DNA of 64,000 nt from Verpa conica (taxonomy: Eukaryota > Ascomycota > Pezizomycetes > Pezizales > Morchellaceae): NCBI GenBank assembly GCA_033030425.1, contig JAUFSD010000006.1:682001-746000 (forward strand). Reading direction: 5' to 3'. Below, piece by piece: positions 1 through 12,185 of the stretch (position 1 is its first letter; each line of letters opens with the position of its first letter). A program made the position numbers and the translations under genes. The notes below the pieces were generated by a model. The model worked only from the letters and a program-made list of their open reading frames with translations. It had not been told where the DNA came from and did not search any database.

Positions 1-1
1 A

Positions 2-1882
2 GAAGGGTATCGGACTGAGATAAATGCTTTTTTGGCAAGACAGAGGCAATTCCTAGCCATCAAGTTCCAGGCCGAGATTGTGGCACTGGAGAAAAATTCT
101 AAGGGTGCAGAAGTGGTCCAATCAGTAAAGCCAAAATTATTGGGACATGATAGTGCGTATGTATCAATTTATAGATTTGTGGGGCTTGTGGTATTTACGA
201 AGGATGTGGATCGGGAGGAGTATATGGAGTTGCAAAAGCTTTATACAAGACCCGTAAAACTACTTTTTGAGAATGAGTTCAGAGATCATATCTTCGCCTG
301 GAAGAGGATAACGAGAAAACCGACGCAGGATGAAACGGACCTTGGTATGTGGGTTTTATCTGTGCCCCATGTACGAGTCACTGATTTTTGTCATAGTTTT
401 CACTATTCAAGAGAAGGAAAATGACAATGTTGCTGTTTCGGCTGCTCGAAAATTAACGGTCAAGCGGTCCCAGACACTAGCAAAGATCAGATCACCTACG
501 GGCGACTCATTTTCAAAAGACAAGGCTCAAGATGGAAAGATTCACGCTCACGAAGCATTTTCTGGTGCGTTGTCGGAAATGTATAACCTCATATTTAGGG
601 AGCAGAACTTTCTCGGCGAGTTCTTTCATTTATCATCCCAATTACCTGTGGATTTTGCCGAATTAGTTGCCAGTTCGAAACCAGAAAACAGGCGCTTAGG
701 AGATCTCGGTGGCATAAAGCCAGCTGATCAAGATAAGATGAATGGAAGAATGATTTTTGAGCTTATGGGAGAGCTATTTTCATTTTGGCTACAGGACTTG
801 CAGAACCTTGCAGACTGGGTGATTAAAAACGATCCTGTGCAAGGAGCTGGAGTGTTATTTGTGATCGAAGAAAGGATCGACTCTCTGGAAGAAACAAATC
901 AAGAGTTTTTACTCAAAACTCTGCAAAAGTTGCATGATCGTCTTGCAGGTTTATTTTCTAGGTTCTTGGACGAGCAAATTAGAGCAATCGAAGAAACAAA
1001 AGTAAAAATCAAGAAGAGGAAGGGGGTCATTGCGTTTATGAAAGTGTTCCCGGTAAGAGTGGCTTCATTTCTCATTTGAAGTTTATTACTGATGGCAGTG
1101 GTCAGGGGTTTTCCGCAAAAATCGAAGACCAATTACCACCTGAAAGCGTCAATGAGGATGATGAACTAGATATTAGAGAGATGGTCAATGATGGGTACGC
1201 AAAAATCAACAAGGCTATGTTTGAATCTCTTCAAGCTATTGCAAAAGAGAGCCCCGCTGTTGCGAGCCAAAGCGTCGACCCTGAGGACAAGGAGCAATTA
1301 AATTATCACATCATGATGATTGAGAACATGCACCATTACCTAGAAGAAGTAGATACGAGAAACAACTCTATTCTAGTAGATTTCAAGAAGAAGGCCGACG
1401 CAGAGTTCAAAGAACACATAGGTCTTTACATCGGTGCCGTTATTAGGAGGCCTCTCGGTAAATTCTTGGTATAACCCACCTTCCCGCACCCGATTGGGAA
1501 AGTTAGAAAGAGTAACTGACTCCTCGGCATTAAACAGGATTTTATAGAGGGAGTCGAAGTACTACAAAGGTCCGGTGCAGAGGATATATCGACACGCCAT
1601 TCCCACTCTAAATCTGTCTACAAGAAGATCCTCGGGAACCACGACGGCAAGGAAATCAAGCGTGGGATTGAGACGTTAAAGAAGCGTGTGGACAAGCACT
1701 TTGGAGATTCGGACGATCCGGCACTATGCGCGAGGCTACTGGAAAAAATCTTTGATAGGCTCGAGGCAGAGTACATTGATGCACATAAGCGGGCGCAGAA
1801 ATTGCTATTGACGGTGTATAAGGACCAAGGTTTGGAGTTAGAATTTATGGTGCAGGATGTGCAGACGGCATTTAGGAAGTAG
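2..1882 (+). CDS. SEC3: Exocyst complex subunit Sec3, C-terminal part (5' end outside window)
   Basis: Subunit of the exocyst, which tethers secretory vesicles at sites of polarised growth. Spliced exons are <2..344, 412..1052, 1106..1468 and 1538..1882, all GT-AG with frame kept, giving 563 residues before a TAG stop. Recognised from Sec3 C-terminal family signatures: YVSIYRFVGLVVFTKDVD, FAWKRITRKPTQDE near the first junction, then the helical-rod region (KGVIAFMKVFPGFSAKIEDQ across the second intron) and the terminal DFIEGVEVL segment. The three introns are 67, 53 and 69 bp. The N-terminal lipid- and Rho-binding PH-like part lies upstream of the window. The next gene (Nup98-96) converges from the other strand after about 1.66 kb. 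Identity is by family recognition; exon borders were set by reading-frame continuity. Confidence 0.94.
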
Positions 1883-3539
1883 TGGTGTTGTGGGTTGTGT
1901 GAGGGGAGGGATTCCTTTATTTCAATTGCGTTTGGGGGTTCGTATACTTACAGGCAGCTAGAAATAAGATACTACCGCCAATAAAGGTTTTGGTATGTAT
2001 TAAAATATAGCGAAAGAGGTAAGTAGACGGAGGGATATATAGCTTGTTATTTTTGACCTTCGTAGTCATTCCTTCATATGTCTTGTTTATGGTCTGAGGG
2101 TTTCGGCGCGGAATCTCTTGTTCATTATTTTAGGGTATTTAGTCTAAACGAGAGTTTATAGGTGAGTATCAAAGTCACACTAGCTACTCAAGAAATTTCC
2201 AATTTGTCGTTTCGTAGTTATTAACCACCCTGCTTCTCCCGATTTCGGGGAAACTTGCTCATCACCAAATAATGTTATGTGGTTTAGTAGTTTATCTAGC
2301 AGGAGATCAACTATATAAAACAAGTGCTTGTATATGATGAGCCCTTATCAGAAGCCGATTTTCCCACTTATTTAATTTTAGATATAAACCAGTTTGTACT
2401 TTGGATAGTGAGTTTAGTGAGTGCTTTTAATATACCTATGGGAATACCAATGTTCACTAGAGTTATAGGATTAAGTTTAAGGAGTAGAATTATGCAGAAT
2501 TATCCTTTCCTCCCCTACATAGCTTTCCTATTTACTCCCGCTGTAACCCCCCCATGACATTTTGGGAAAAGGATTAGGAGCTACGAATCACGAAAGCCTG
2601 TCTGGCTGACTCAAGAACCCATAGATTAAATTTCAGTTATTCAATCTACACTTATAATGTAGCCATAGAAGGCTAATAATCAATTTGTAACTTGACTAGA
2701 AGCCTAAAGGCTCCTATAATTTATAGGGCTTATTAATTGTAATCGAACGGGTTCTAAATCTAATGGTAATAAAACGTACTTGTAAGCGGGTAGGGTGCCA
2801 CAAAGTGATATAGCGCCCGACATAGAAATCAATTTAAAATACTGTTATGATTCATTCATCCGAAATACCATTTCGCCACAACACAGCATTTAATATTATA
2901 GGTATTTTAGTAATATAGTTGATTCAATGACCTATAAAAGATACCCAAGATTGCTTTACCAAAATCATCTTTTGTTTAGTAGAAAGTAGTATAGGATCAG
3001 TCTTTGACCCTTAGCCCTTTGCCTGAAGTATAAACTAGTTATCCTCTTTAATAATGATCTACGTACATTCCCAAATTGTCCTAAGAACCTCCGCTGTCTA
3101 ACCTACTTGCTATTACTGCAAAGTTAACGCCGTTACACCTCTTTGTGGTAGTTTATTTACGTTTATAAGTAATCATATACAGATTTATTAGGTATCTCTA
3201 CAATATGTAGGCCTTGAATACCAATTACTATCATGGTGCTTTCTTTGAGCCTCTCTACTCTCATACTATTTTATTTCAGTGACTCCATCGAGTGGGGGGA
3301 AAGTACGTTGATTTTAAACTAAGCCATCTCACTAATTACAGGCCCTAAGTATCACTCCAATGCATAGCACAAACTTCCGAACCAAAGACCACAGCCGCAC
3401 CACGAATACAAGATAATCGTTAATAAAGGGAAAGAAATTAATACCAAGTCATCGCGCTTTGAACAAGAAACACCATTTTTCAAAAGGAAAGAAATATTTG
3501 AGCCCCATAACCCTCTCCATTTTGTTGCCCTGCTTTCGC
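1883..3539. other. Convergent intergenic region, no gene recognised
   Basis: About 1.66 kb, AT-rich, between two converging genes (Sec3 and Nup98-96). It should hold both 3' UTRs. The only open frame of note (2324-2557, 77 codons) has no recognisable family and starts from a non-ATG codon. The middle part (2280-3300) looks like decayed non-coding sequence with many stops in all frames; no terminal repeats were found. Confidence 0.5.
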
Positions 3540-6500
3540 TCAACGAACATTCTGCAACCTCGCCTTGTAATATGAATGACTCAGATGTATCGTCTTCCGG
3601 AGATACTGGTCTTCTGTGAGAGGCAGTTCCAACACTTTACCAGGCTCCTTGAGCATCTCACCACTCTTCAGCACCCATGATCCAACAACACCTGCCATCT
3701 CACGAATAGCAACGTTCTGCAGAAACAATTTTCTATCTGCGCTCTTCAAACTAAGCAACAGCCGTTCCGCAACATCCTTTATCGTATTCTTGTCAGGCAA
3801 GCCCTTCTGCTCAGTTTTCACAACTACCGGATTTCTAGCTGCGGACCGGCTACCCTGCACAAATTCTACAAGAGTAATGTAGTCCAAGTAAACCTGTCCG
3901 CCAAGACTCCACCTGTCAACCAGATTTACATCTTCGAATTTTGCGAGGATGGCTTTGAGCTGTTCGAGATCCCCTGTAATGATGGCTTCAGGGGCAACTT
4001 GTTGCACAACAGTTTTATGTGCCTCGTTCCAGGCTCGAGCAGAGAGGAGGTATTCGGCTTCGATAAGGTGCTCCCCAGAATGACGAGCCTTGAGAGCCTA
4101 TAGAGAATAATTAGTTACCGTATATTGTGAATTCATGACAAATAAAATGAACATACCCTCGCTTCAAAGATCCATGCTTGGGGAATCAATAGCTTCTTCT
4201 CTAAAAATTCAAGCTTTTTAGCTACCTCCGGTCCCTCTAGTTCAACAGGCTCATCTAGATGTCGTCCCAGGATATTCCTAATTGCAGTTTCCCTACTATC
4301 GGTATCAACTAAGTGCAGAAGTACGAAAATTGCCCACTCCCACAGTCCCCCTGTTTCAAGACCTCCCGCAAAATCAACGGTAACCTGGTCTGCCATACTG
4401 CCAGCTATGAATTCTTCTCTCCCATCCTCCAGCACCCGCACTCTCCCGCTAAAGTCCCGGATTCCTCTCCCAGATAGGATCGTTCGAAGCTGCCAACTCA
4501 GTCTGTAATCAAGGTTGCTGGCTCCTACGCTCCTTGGTGAGAGGACCTCCTCTAGACTGACTTCTTTATCGGCATAAAGCTTCAAAAGTCCCCAAAGAAT
4601 ATCAAGTGTATCATAGTTGTCAGACCGGGAAATATTGTGATACCAAGGCAGCGGTGCCGGAACATTTCCAGGCCACTTGGTCATTTCATTTTCATATGCA
4701 GCCACAGCACTGCCAATCCCTTCCTCTTCCGCACACCCATACCACAGCTTCAGCCCGAAGCCGCGTTTCCAGTCAAGGCCGAACTTCTGGGTAAGGAAGA
4801 ATTCTGGAGCAGCGTCTTCTTGAGGTCCTTTGACACCATCCGAAAAGCAAGTGTTTCCAGACAATAGCTCATAGAGCGCCCTAATAGGCACTGCAACTTC
4901 TGAAAGCACGCCCTTCCTCCGCCACTCGTCGATTTGTTTCCGGATCAGATCCCTAGATCCAGCGTCACCGCCAACCATAGGAAGTAGAGTTGAGAGTCTG
5001 TAGTCACCGGCTTCTAGGAGAGCTGCACAAGCCTCCTCGACACGATGCGCAGTTAAATGAGCAAAGGCAGCTTCTTCAAGTGTACTGGCAGAATGTACAT
5101 GCTCATCAGCATCGGCCTCCACGAGTTCTTCTAAAAATTTTGACAGCTTCTCTTTGCGGCGCTTCTCGCGCATGTATTCTAGCAGAGTATCGTTTTCTAT
5201 ATCGAATTTAGGTCTCTCATCGGTCGGGTCCCATAGCACGCTTGCAAGAGCCCAGACATTCTTTTCATGTTGATTTGCTGCATCCTGGGCCCAGGGGAGT
5301 TCTGTAAAACTCTGGAATGAAGTTTTGGTATCTAGCCCAGCAACAGGGACCTTATATTCGTCTAGGCAGATTGTGGTTCTATTGAGCTGGTGTTCTAGAG
5401 ACTTGAGAGTGACATGTGATTCGGGGTCCTATAAAGAGTCTGTAAGTATATATATATATAAATTTCTCGAGGAAAACAAACCTGAATAGAATACTTTAGC
5501 TTTGCAGCCTTGAGACCATCACCACCCCCCTTGCGGGTCTGCTTCAACCCTTCCAGCCCACCCACAAACACAATTGTTCCATCGTGCCCCCAGGCTGGTC
5601 TCACCGCCCTTCGCCAGTTCCGTTCTAAGACATTTTCGTCCTCGAGCTCGAGCCTTTTCGCAGATTGATTTGTTTCCTGTTGGTACCGTGAGGATTTCGG
5701 AGACTACAAGAAGCAATATAATAGATTCAGCGATTGAATTCAACATTAAGCTTACATGACCATGACGCTTGATTGCTTTTAAAATCATTACAGGCGTATG
5801 CTAAAAAAACAAAAAACATAATCGGAAATCAGAAAAACAAAAGGGCGAAGACAGTTTATACCTCAACTTTATCCCATGACCCTGAAAATCCCCCCTTCCC
5901 TTTTTTTATACCTCCATTTATCCTAGAACCACCATAAAGATCATTCGCCAGATCCAGCACACCGTAATTCAGAGGTTCCATCTTTTTCATCGGACTAGTT
6001 CTCTCCGCCTTTGAAGGGGAAAAAAAGTTTGTCCCACCAAACCTTTTTTTCTGTGGACTAATCGTTGCATTCAACTGCTCAGTCCAGTCTTTACCTAGTG
6101 GCAAAGCCCTTGGAGTACCATGGAGACCTATATCCTTCACAGGGCTTTGGACCCTACCGAATTCCGCAGGAGCAATAGCACCTACTGTATCGTCGTCTTC
6201 TTCATCTTCTTCCAAAACAACTGTCAAGTCTTGAGCCGTCTCATCCTCATCCTCCTCCGAGACAGGCTCCGCAGGCTCGTCTTCCTCCTCGACGCTACCT
6301 ACGGAGCCTTCCCCTAAAAAAGACTCTCCAGTCATAGTAGTATCACCCTCTTCTTCCCCCTCCTCCTCATCCTCCTCCTCACCATAAGTATCGAAGGTTG
6401 CGTCGACCTCATCCTCACCTAAAAAAGACCCCGGGAATCCATCATTATGCGAGTTTCTACCAGTTGATGACCCCATCCTTTTAAAATCGAAGGTGTCATC

Positions 6501-9500
6501 AAACACTCCGGTCGTATCCATACCACTCACATCAGCGTCTGATGCATCCATACTATCTTCTCGATCAAAATAAGAGGAAGTAGCACCACTCCTGGTAGGT
6601 GTGGAAGCCCCGCCGGTTGGTAAGTTGCGTAGTAGGGACTCGTCGTATGTAATATCAACCTCATCATCGCTATCTACCAATCCGTAGGTCGTGAAATGGC
6701 GAACTTTAAAAATCCAGATACCTTCGTTGGCGAGATAGTTGACAAACTCGGTATCCTTAATGCTCTTTAACCGGCGGATATGACTTGCGTACCTCGGATG
6801 TTCCGGATCTCTGATTTTGCCACGCTCGTTCTTAGAAACAGGGAAGCAGTCCTCTAACGTGATCGTCGCGGGGACATTGAGGCCCTTTCCTGGTAGCGGT
6901 TTCTCCATGGTCTCGGGGTAAACTGTACAAACTCGGACATCGAAAATAACGACATTACCGGGAATCTCTTCTGGATTATCAAAGGCAGTAATGTCGACAG
7001 GGTTGTCGAATCGAACTTGTCCGTATCCACGACGCCCAATGGTCAATCCAATCAGCTTCTTCTGTTGCTCCTTTGGCATTGTTTTCAGCTTTTGTGCATT
7101 AGGAACCATCCAGTAGCTACCGTGAGACTTATCCTCCTTGGGTTTTTCAACAACAGCAAGCGCGGTGCTAGTTTCAGGTTGAGCGTCAAGTGTACTAGAA
7201 GAACCGTTTGCCGAGCCATCCATGCTCCTACGTCCACTCGCTGGGCTTCTCAGGTATCCCATCTCTTCTGCAGATGGAGCTGGGCCGGTGGTCTCCCTCG
7301 AAGCTTGGCTATTGGCACTGAAAAAATCGGCGTTGGTTCCCTTATTTGCGGCAACATCAAAGCTAACAGTCTTTTTTAGGATACTCTTAGTTCCATTACC
7401 CTTTAGGTTTTCGTTGTTCACAATCTCCTTCCTCAAGTCCTGACCACCAGAAAATAAGTCTTGGTCCCTAATTTTCTTATCGATAACCAATTTTTTCAAA
7501 CTAGCAACACGTGCACCAGAATTTGGTGTGAAAGAGCCTGAACTCAAGACAGAATCATCACTATCAAAGAGATGCAACTTATTATTCGACGAGAATGAAC
7601 GTGAAAGACTTGTTCCGGTACTAAGAGCCGTGTTCGCAGATGTAGATGTTGCAAATGGAGATCCGCTTCTCGAAAAACTAGCACCAAGACGGGGGGCCAA
7701 TGAAGGCTGCCTAGGCGCGATCTTGTAGTGTGGGATCATAGCAGCTTTCTTTGTCTGAACGTTTGAGCTAAGTGGGCTAGCAATTGGTCTAACCGGAGCA
7801 GCCTGGTAGTTATTCATTGACGACATGAGGGAAAGGCCGTAAGGGGAATCGTTAATCGACGTAGTAAACTGACTTTGTTGTTGAAGCTGCTGTTGCTGCT
7901 GCCCCTGTTGGCCAGCACCAAAGGAATTCCCAAACAAACTGCTGCCCATCTGCTGTTGCTGTTGCTGTGGTTGGTTGTTGTTAAATAAAGGCCCACTGGG
8001 CGCAGTGCTGATAGACGTATTCAAACCAAAAAGACCACCAGTGTTCTGTGCCGGAGCTGCAGCATTGTTGCCGAAAAGGCCACCCCCAATAGTTGGTTTA
8101 GGTGCATTGTTATTCCCGAACAGACCACCGGTATTCCCAGTATTCTGTTGACCTCCAAACAATCCTCCACCAGTATTTCCAGCAGGCTGATTGTTTCCAA
8201 ATAGCCCCCCAGCATTCGTTTGTGGGGCGGCGTTGTTTCCAAACAACCCACCTCCTGCTGGCTGTGTAGTGGTTGGTGTAGCTCCAAAAGGTTTAGGTTG
8301 ATTAGAGAATAAGCCGCCCGTGTTCTGCGGCTGGTTATTTCCAAACAGGCCACCCTGGGTCGTTGTGTTATTGGCTGCTGTGTTGGTAAAAGCAGGACCA
8401 AATGCAGGCTTCGGCTGCTGTTGCTGGGCACCACCAAAACCACCACCGAATCCGGCAGCTGGCTGGTTCTGGGCAGGATTGTTCCCAAACGCTCCACCAC
8501 CACCAAAATTGTTGGCTGGTTGTTGGCCTCCAAAGTTGTTTGCTGCTGGCTGCTGCTGATTTTGGTTGTTTCCAAATAGTCCGCCACCCCCAGTGTTGCC
8601 TCCCCCAAATGCACCACCAGTAGTAGCTGTTGCGCCGAACCCTGTTGTACCAGTGTTGTTGAAGGCGAAAGGAGGCTTTTGCTGGTTGCTCTGGTTAGCT
8701 TGATTGTTACCAAACAAGCCACCGCCAGTATTGGTATTGGTCCCAAATCCTGTTGTAGCAGTATTGTTCCCAAATGCGCCAGCAGTTCCAGTGTTGTTGC
8801 TGTTGGTTCCAAATAACCCTCCCCCAGTAGTGGCAGTGGTAGCTCCAGAAAAGAGACCAGATGTAGCAGGCTTAACACTGAACAAGCCCCCAGGGGTAGT
8901 AGTGTTATTGTTGGCCCCAAAAGCATTGTTCGCCGGTTGGGCCCCAAAGGGTGTGGTAGTTGCATTGTTATTACCGAAAAGACCACCAGCACCACCACCA
9001 TTAGCAGCAGTATTGGTTGTGCCAAAAGCTCCAGTGTTGGCATTATTGTTCGCAAAGTTACCGCCAAACCCAGTACCGCCAAACCCACCTCCTCCACTAC
9101 CCGAATCATTTCCGTATCTTCTACCTTGGGCATAGTCTTGCAATCTCAGTTCCTAAATTTTGGTGAGCACCCATTACAAATAGAAATATTATAGTGACTT
9201 ACTTCAAGGGAGTACTTTGCATAGGCAGGCATAAACGCAATGGTCTGAAAATGATTTGTAACATTTCCCTGTTGTTCCTTTTCTATATGTGCTTGATATG
9301 GTGGGTTAGTAGTTCCAGCAATTGGAACTTGATTGCTAGCACCAGCACCGGTACCAAAACCAGTGTTCGCTCCAGGATTACCAAAAACTCCACCGCCGGT
9401 AGCTGCTCCAGCAGCCCCAAACAGCCCCCCAGCGGTTCCGGCAGTAGTTGTAGCTGTTCCAAACGCAGGCTTAGCCCCTCCAAAAAGTCCTCCTCCAGAA

Positions 9501-10479
9501 GCAGCTGTGTTATTCCCGCCAAAGGCGTTGGAAGGTTGAGTAGCTCCAAACCCAAATCCGCCACCAGTGTTTGTGTTTGCAGTAGTGTTGCCAAATAGTC
9601 CACCAGCTGCCGGGGCGTTATTGGTAGCACCAAAAGCTGGCTTTGCTGCACCAAATGGTGATGATGATGCATTATTCGTGCCAAAACCTAAAGGAGAAAG
9701 AGGAACATTAGAATGAGGTCCGTGCATTTTAGACAAATTTTTAAAAAAAACTGTACAATCACGACAGAAAAGCACTGTAATGGCATAAGTTGACTGTGAA
9801 ATAATATTGCGAAAATATGCAGTCAAAATGGAGAAATGACGATATTTAAGCAAGGCAATATTCTTGGGCGATGGTCATAGAACAGAATTAAGGAGCCACA
9901 TCAAGAGAAACAAGCAGTTTTTGCATATACAAAAGTAGACAATGACTGCGACGATGGCGATGATGATAAAACAGATTTCTAGAAGTACCTCCTGTGGTTG
10001 CACCGAAACCGGTATTCGCCGCAGCACCAAAAGCGCCTGGTGTGTTCTGCTGATTCTGCTGGCCGAATCCTCCACCAGTGTTGTTGCCAAAGCCTGGAAA
10101 GAAACACGAGCGGGTGGATTAGTCGACTTTGCGTCTTCGAACTGAATAAGTGGCAGTCATCATCATCGCCATCGCCAGTAATCACCATCCACCTTCTATC
10201 ACTTCGCGTGACCATGACGCGCTCCAATCACGTCACGTTTCCCGCTGAAGTATCTGAAGCAACATCGCTACAAGGCACTACGCAACCTTCCGAACTATGC
10301 ACAGCAAGCGAAAATAAGCAAATGAATATAAAAAACGTACCTGGGGCAGCAGAAGGCTGGCCGAATCCTCCTCCTCCAGAACCAAAAACACTTGGGGTAT
10401 TCCCGGCCTGGTTATTATTATTGTTGCCACCAAACCCAAATCCCCCTGAGCCTCCGGCATTACCGCCAAATAAACTCAT
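3540..10479 (-). CDS. NUP145: Nup98-Nup96 nucleoporin precursor (Nup145/Nup189 type), autoproteolytic
   Basis: Precursor of two nuclear pore proteins: an FG-rich Nup98-like half (permeability barrier, mRNA export) and a Nup96-like half (Y-complex scaffold). Exons in coding order: 10479..10341, 10093..9989, 9687..9203, 9152..5862, 5800..5756, 5676..5482, 5428..4157, 4097..3540; 6090 nt, 2029 residues. Residues 1 to about 650 are FG/GLFG repeats rich in Asn and Gln. They are interrupted near 200-255 by a GLEBS motif (PPYQAHIEKE, then SLE|LRLQDYAQGRRYG across an intron), the Gle2/Rae1 site. An autoproteolytic domain runs from GSYWMVPNAQKL to VRHFTTYGL; cleavage is expected after F1063, before T1064. 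An acidic linker follows, then the Nup96 region (ERNWRRAVRPAWGHDG and the helical C-terminus). Introns 1 and 3 are long (247 and 301 bp); the rest are 50-80 bp. ATG at 10479 begins MSLFGG. Divergent from the centrin gene. Confidence 0.96.
6690..6698 (-). other. Nup98 autoproteolytic site His-Phe|Thr
   Basis: Codons CAT-TTC-ACG (read on the minus strand) encode H1062-F1063-T1064 within RHFTTYGL, the conserved end of the Nup98 autoproteolytic domain. Metazoan proteins use HF|S. Here Thr supplies the hydroxyl nucleophile, which the chemistry allows. The predicted products are about 1063 and 966 residues. Confidence 0.85.
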
Positions 10480-11216
10480 TGTGCCGGCGGGTTGCGACGG
10501 TCGTTGATTATTTTTTTTTCGTTAAAATTTCCCTTTGATTATAGTTGCGTCACGTAGCCTCGAGTTAAGAACTGACGTCGCGCGAAAGGAGACGCGCTTT
10601 AAGTTGAGCTATCGCTCGCTTTGGGGTGTCTTGAAAAGAAAGAACGAAGAGTGATGGTCTAGAAGGAGCGAACTTGCGGGAAGAGAAGAAGGATAAAGAG
10701 CAGGGAGATGAAGATGATATAGGCCCTCGGGGGGGAGTGTGTGTGTTGGTGGGCAGAAAGCAACAGGAGGGCTGCCACACCATCGCCCCAAGAAAAGGTG
10801 ACCAGCAACAATATGTGGTACATAGCTGACTCATCATAATCCCTCACCTTGTTAAGACTCACACCTACGCGCCAGCTGCGTTCCAAAGGCTATTCATTGG
10901 TTCCAGCACCCATGAACAGCAAGGCAGAAAACGAACAAAGGCAGTAAATTAAAAAAAACTAACTTGACAGGTCAAATTTACAGAGAGCTATATATCCCTC
11001 CAACTGATTGGTTTCGCGAGACCCAAGCTTTGTGTCGAGACCGGTCTGTTTCACTTATCACTTATCTTCACAGTGTGTGTCACTCGTTCCATTGAGTCAC
11101 CTGACCACTTACAGTCGCGTTCTGTTATTAACACGAACACGTCCCCCGTAAAATTCCGCAACGTCAAGATACCCCAAACATCACAGAAAAAACATCATTA
11201 CCGCACAAATTCACAA
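10480..11216. promoter_or_regulatory. Divergent promoter region, NUP98-96 / CDC31
   Basis: The 737-bp gap between the divergent start codons of the nucleoporin (10479, minus) and the centrin (11217, plus). It holds purine-rich stretches around 10620-10770 on the plus strand (CT-rich when read toward the nucleoporin gene) and a TATATAT-like sequence near 10990. No conserved factor site was assigned with confidence. Shared regulation is inferred from geometry only. Confidence 0.5.
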
Positions 11217-12185
11217 ATGTTTACCAGTCAAGATCGCCTTGGTACTGGCAGTCGCCAGACAACTGCTCCAGCTTCAACTTCGCGTGCCCGCCGTACTGGA
11301 AATCGGCAGTCCCCCCCTCCAGCGGGCCCATCAACAGGTGGTGGTCTCGGTACATCTACACTAGGTGGCACTGGATTATTCGGAAATTCGGGGGCCAGGG
11401 ATAAAAATGTTCCCAGTTACTCACAGCAGCGAGGCGGTGAACAGCAGCGTGAGAGAGAGCGAGAACAGCAGCAACACACGGACACAGGTGGGGCAATGGA
11501 GTTAAGTGAGGAGCAGAAAGCTGAAATAAATGAAGCAGTGAGTCAGACCCTTATGCTTTTAATAAACTTCACTGACAAGCTCTAGTTTCATCTCTTCGAC
11601 CTCGACAAGGACCGGATGATTGATTATCACGAACTTAAGGTTTATCTCTCTTCATTTAATCCCATACGGTTCTTTCGGACACTTATTCGTTCCCAGGTAG
11701 CAATGAAAGCCCTTGGCTTTGACGTTCCTAAATCCGAGCTTTTACACATCCTCCGAGATCATGGTGTAACTGCCAACATGCAAAAACCCTCACACAACCA
11801 ATCCGGCCAGACCCCTAGCAGGCTTTTTATAACCCAAGAGTCCTTTACATCCATCATGACACAGAAGATCCTAGACAGAAACCCATTAGAAGAGATATTG
11901 CGAGCCTTTGATCTATTTGCTGGTGTTGCGGGTGGTGCTGGGGATGGCCAGGAAGCGAAAATTGCCATTGATGATCTACGGAGGGTCGCAAAAGAGCTAG
12001 GTGAGACACTAGAGGAGGAGGAATTGAGAGCTATGATTGATGAGTTTGATATCGATAACGATGGCATGAGTACGTTTTCGAGTGATCTATTGAGATTATC
12101 CAAAAATTAGCGCTTGCTAACAGTTTAACCCTACACTAAAATAGTCAGCAGAGAGGAATTCATTGCTATCTGCAGGGGCGAGTAA
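11217..12185 (+). CDS. CDC31: Centrin, Cdc31-type EF-hand protein with long N-terminal tail
   Basis: EF-hand protein of the spindle pole body; in yeast Cdc31 also joins TREX-2 at the nuclear pore. Exons 11217..11537, 11586..11639, 11697..12069, 12145..12185 give 262 residues; introns are 48, 57 and 75 bp. The centrin core starts at [14 protein letters not shown] (residues 94-107). EF1 loop [12 protein letters not shown] and EF4 loop DIDNDGMISREE have acidic residues at positions 1, 3, 5 and 12, so both should bind calcium. EF2 and EF3 are degenerate; both the stretch before ITQESF and the EF3 loop ([14 protein letters not shown]) contain insertions. The 93-residue tail is Ser/Gly/Gln/Arg-rich and includes TGLFGN. 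The ATG at 11217 is the first in the open frame; an internal ATG at 11496 would give a short, more standard centrin, so the tail depends on the real transcript start. Confidence 0.93.

Noticed and set aside
8021..9133. 370-codon minus-strand frame overlapping the FG-repeat exon
   Set aside because: It is a shifted frame of the Nup98 FG/GLFG repeat exon; the Leu-rich product arises from the Gly/Asn/Phe repeat codons read one base off.
8704..9135. 143-codon plus-strand Pro/Val-rich frame
   Set aside because: Antisense shadow of the same FG-repeat exon.
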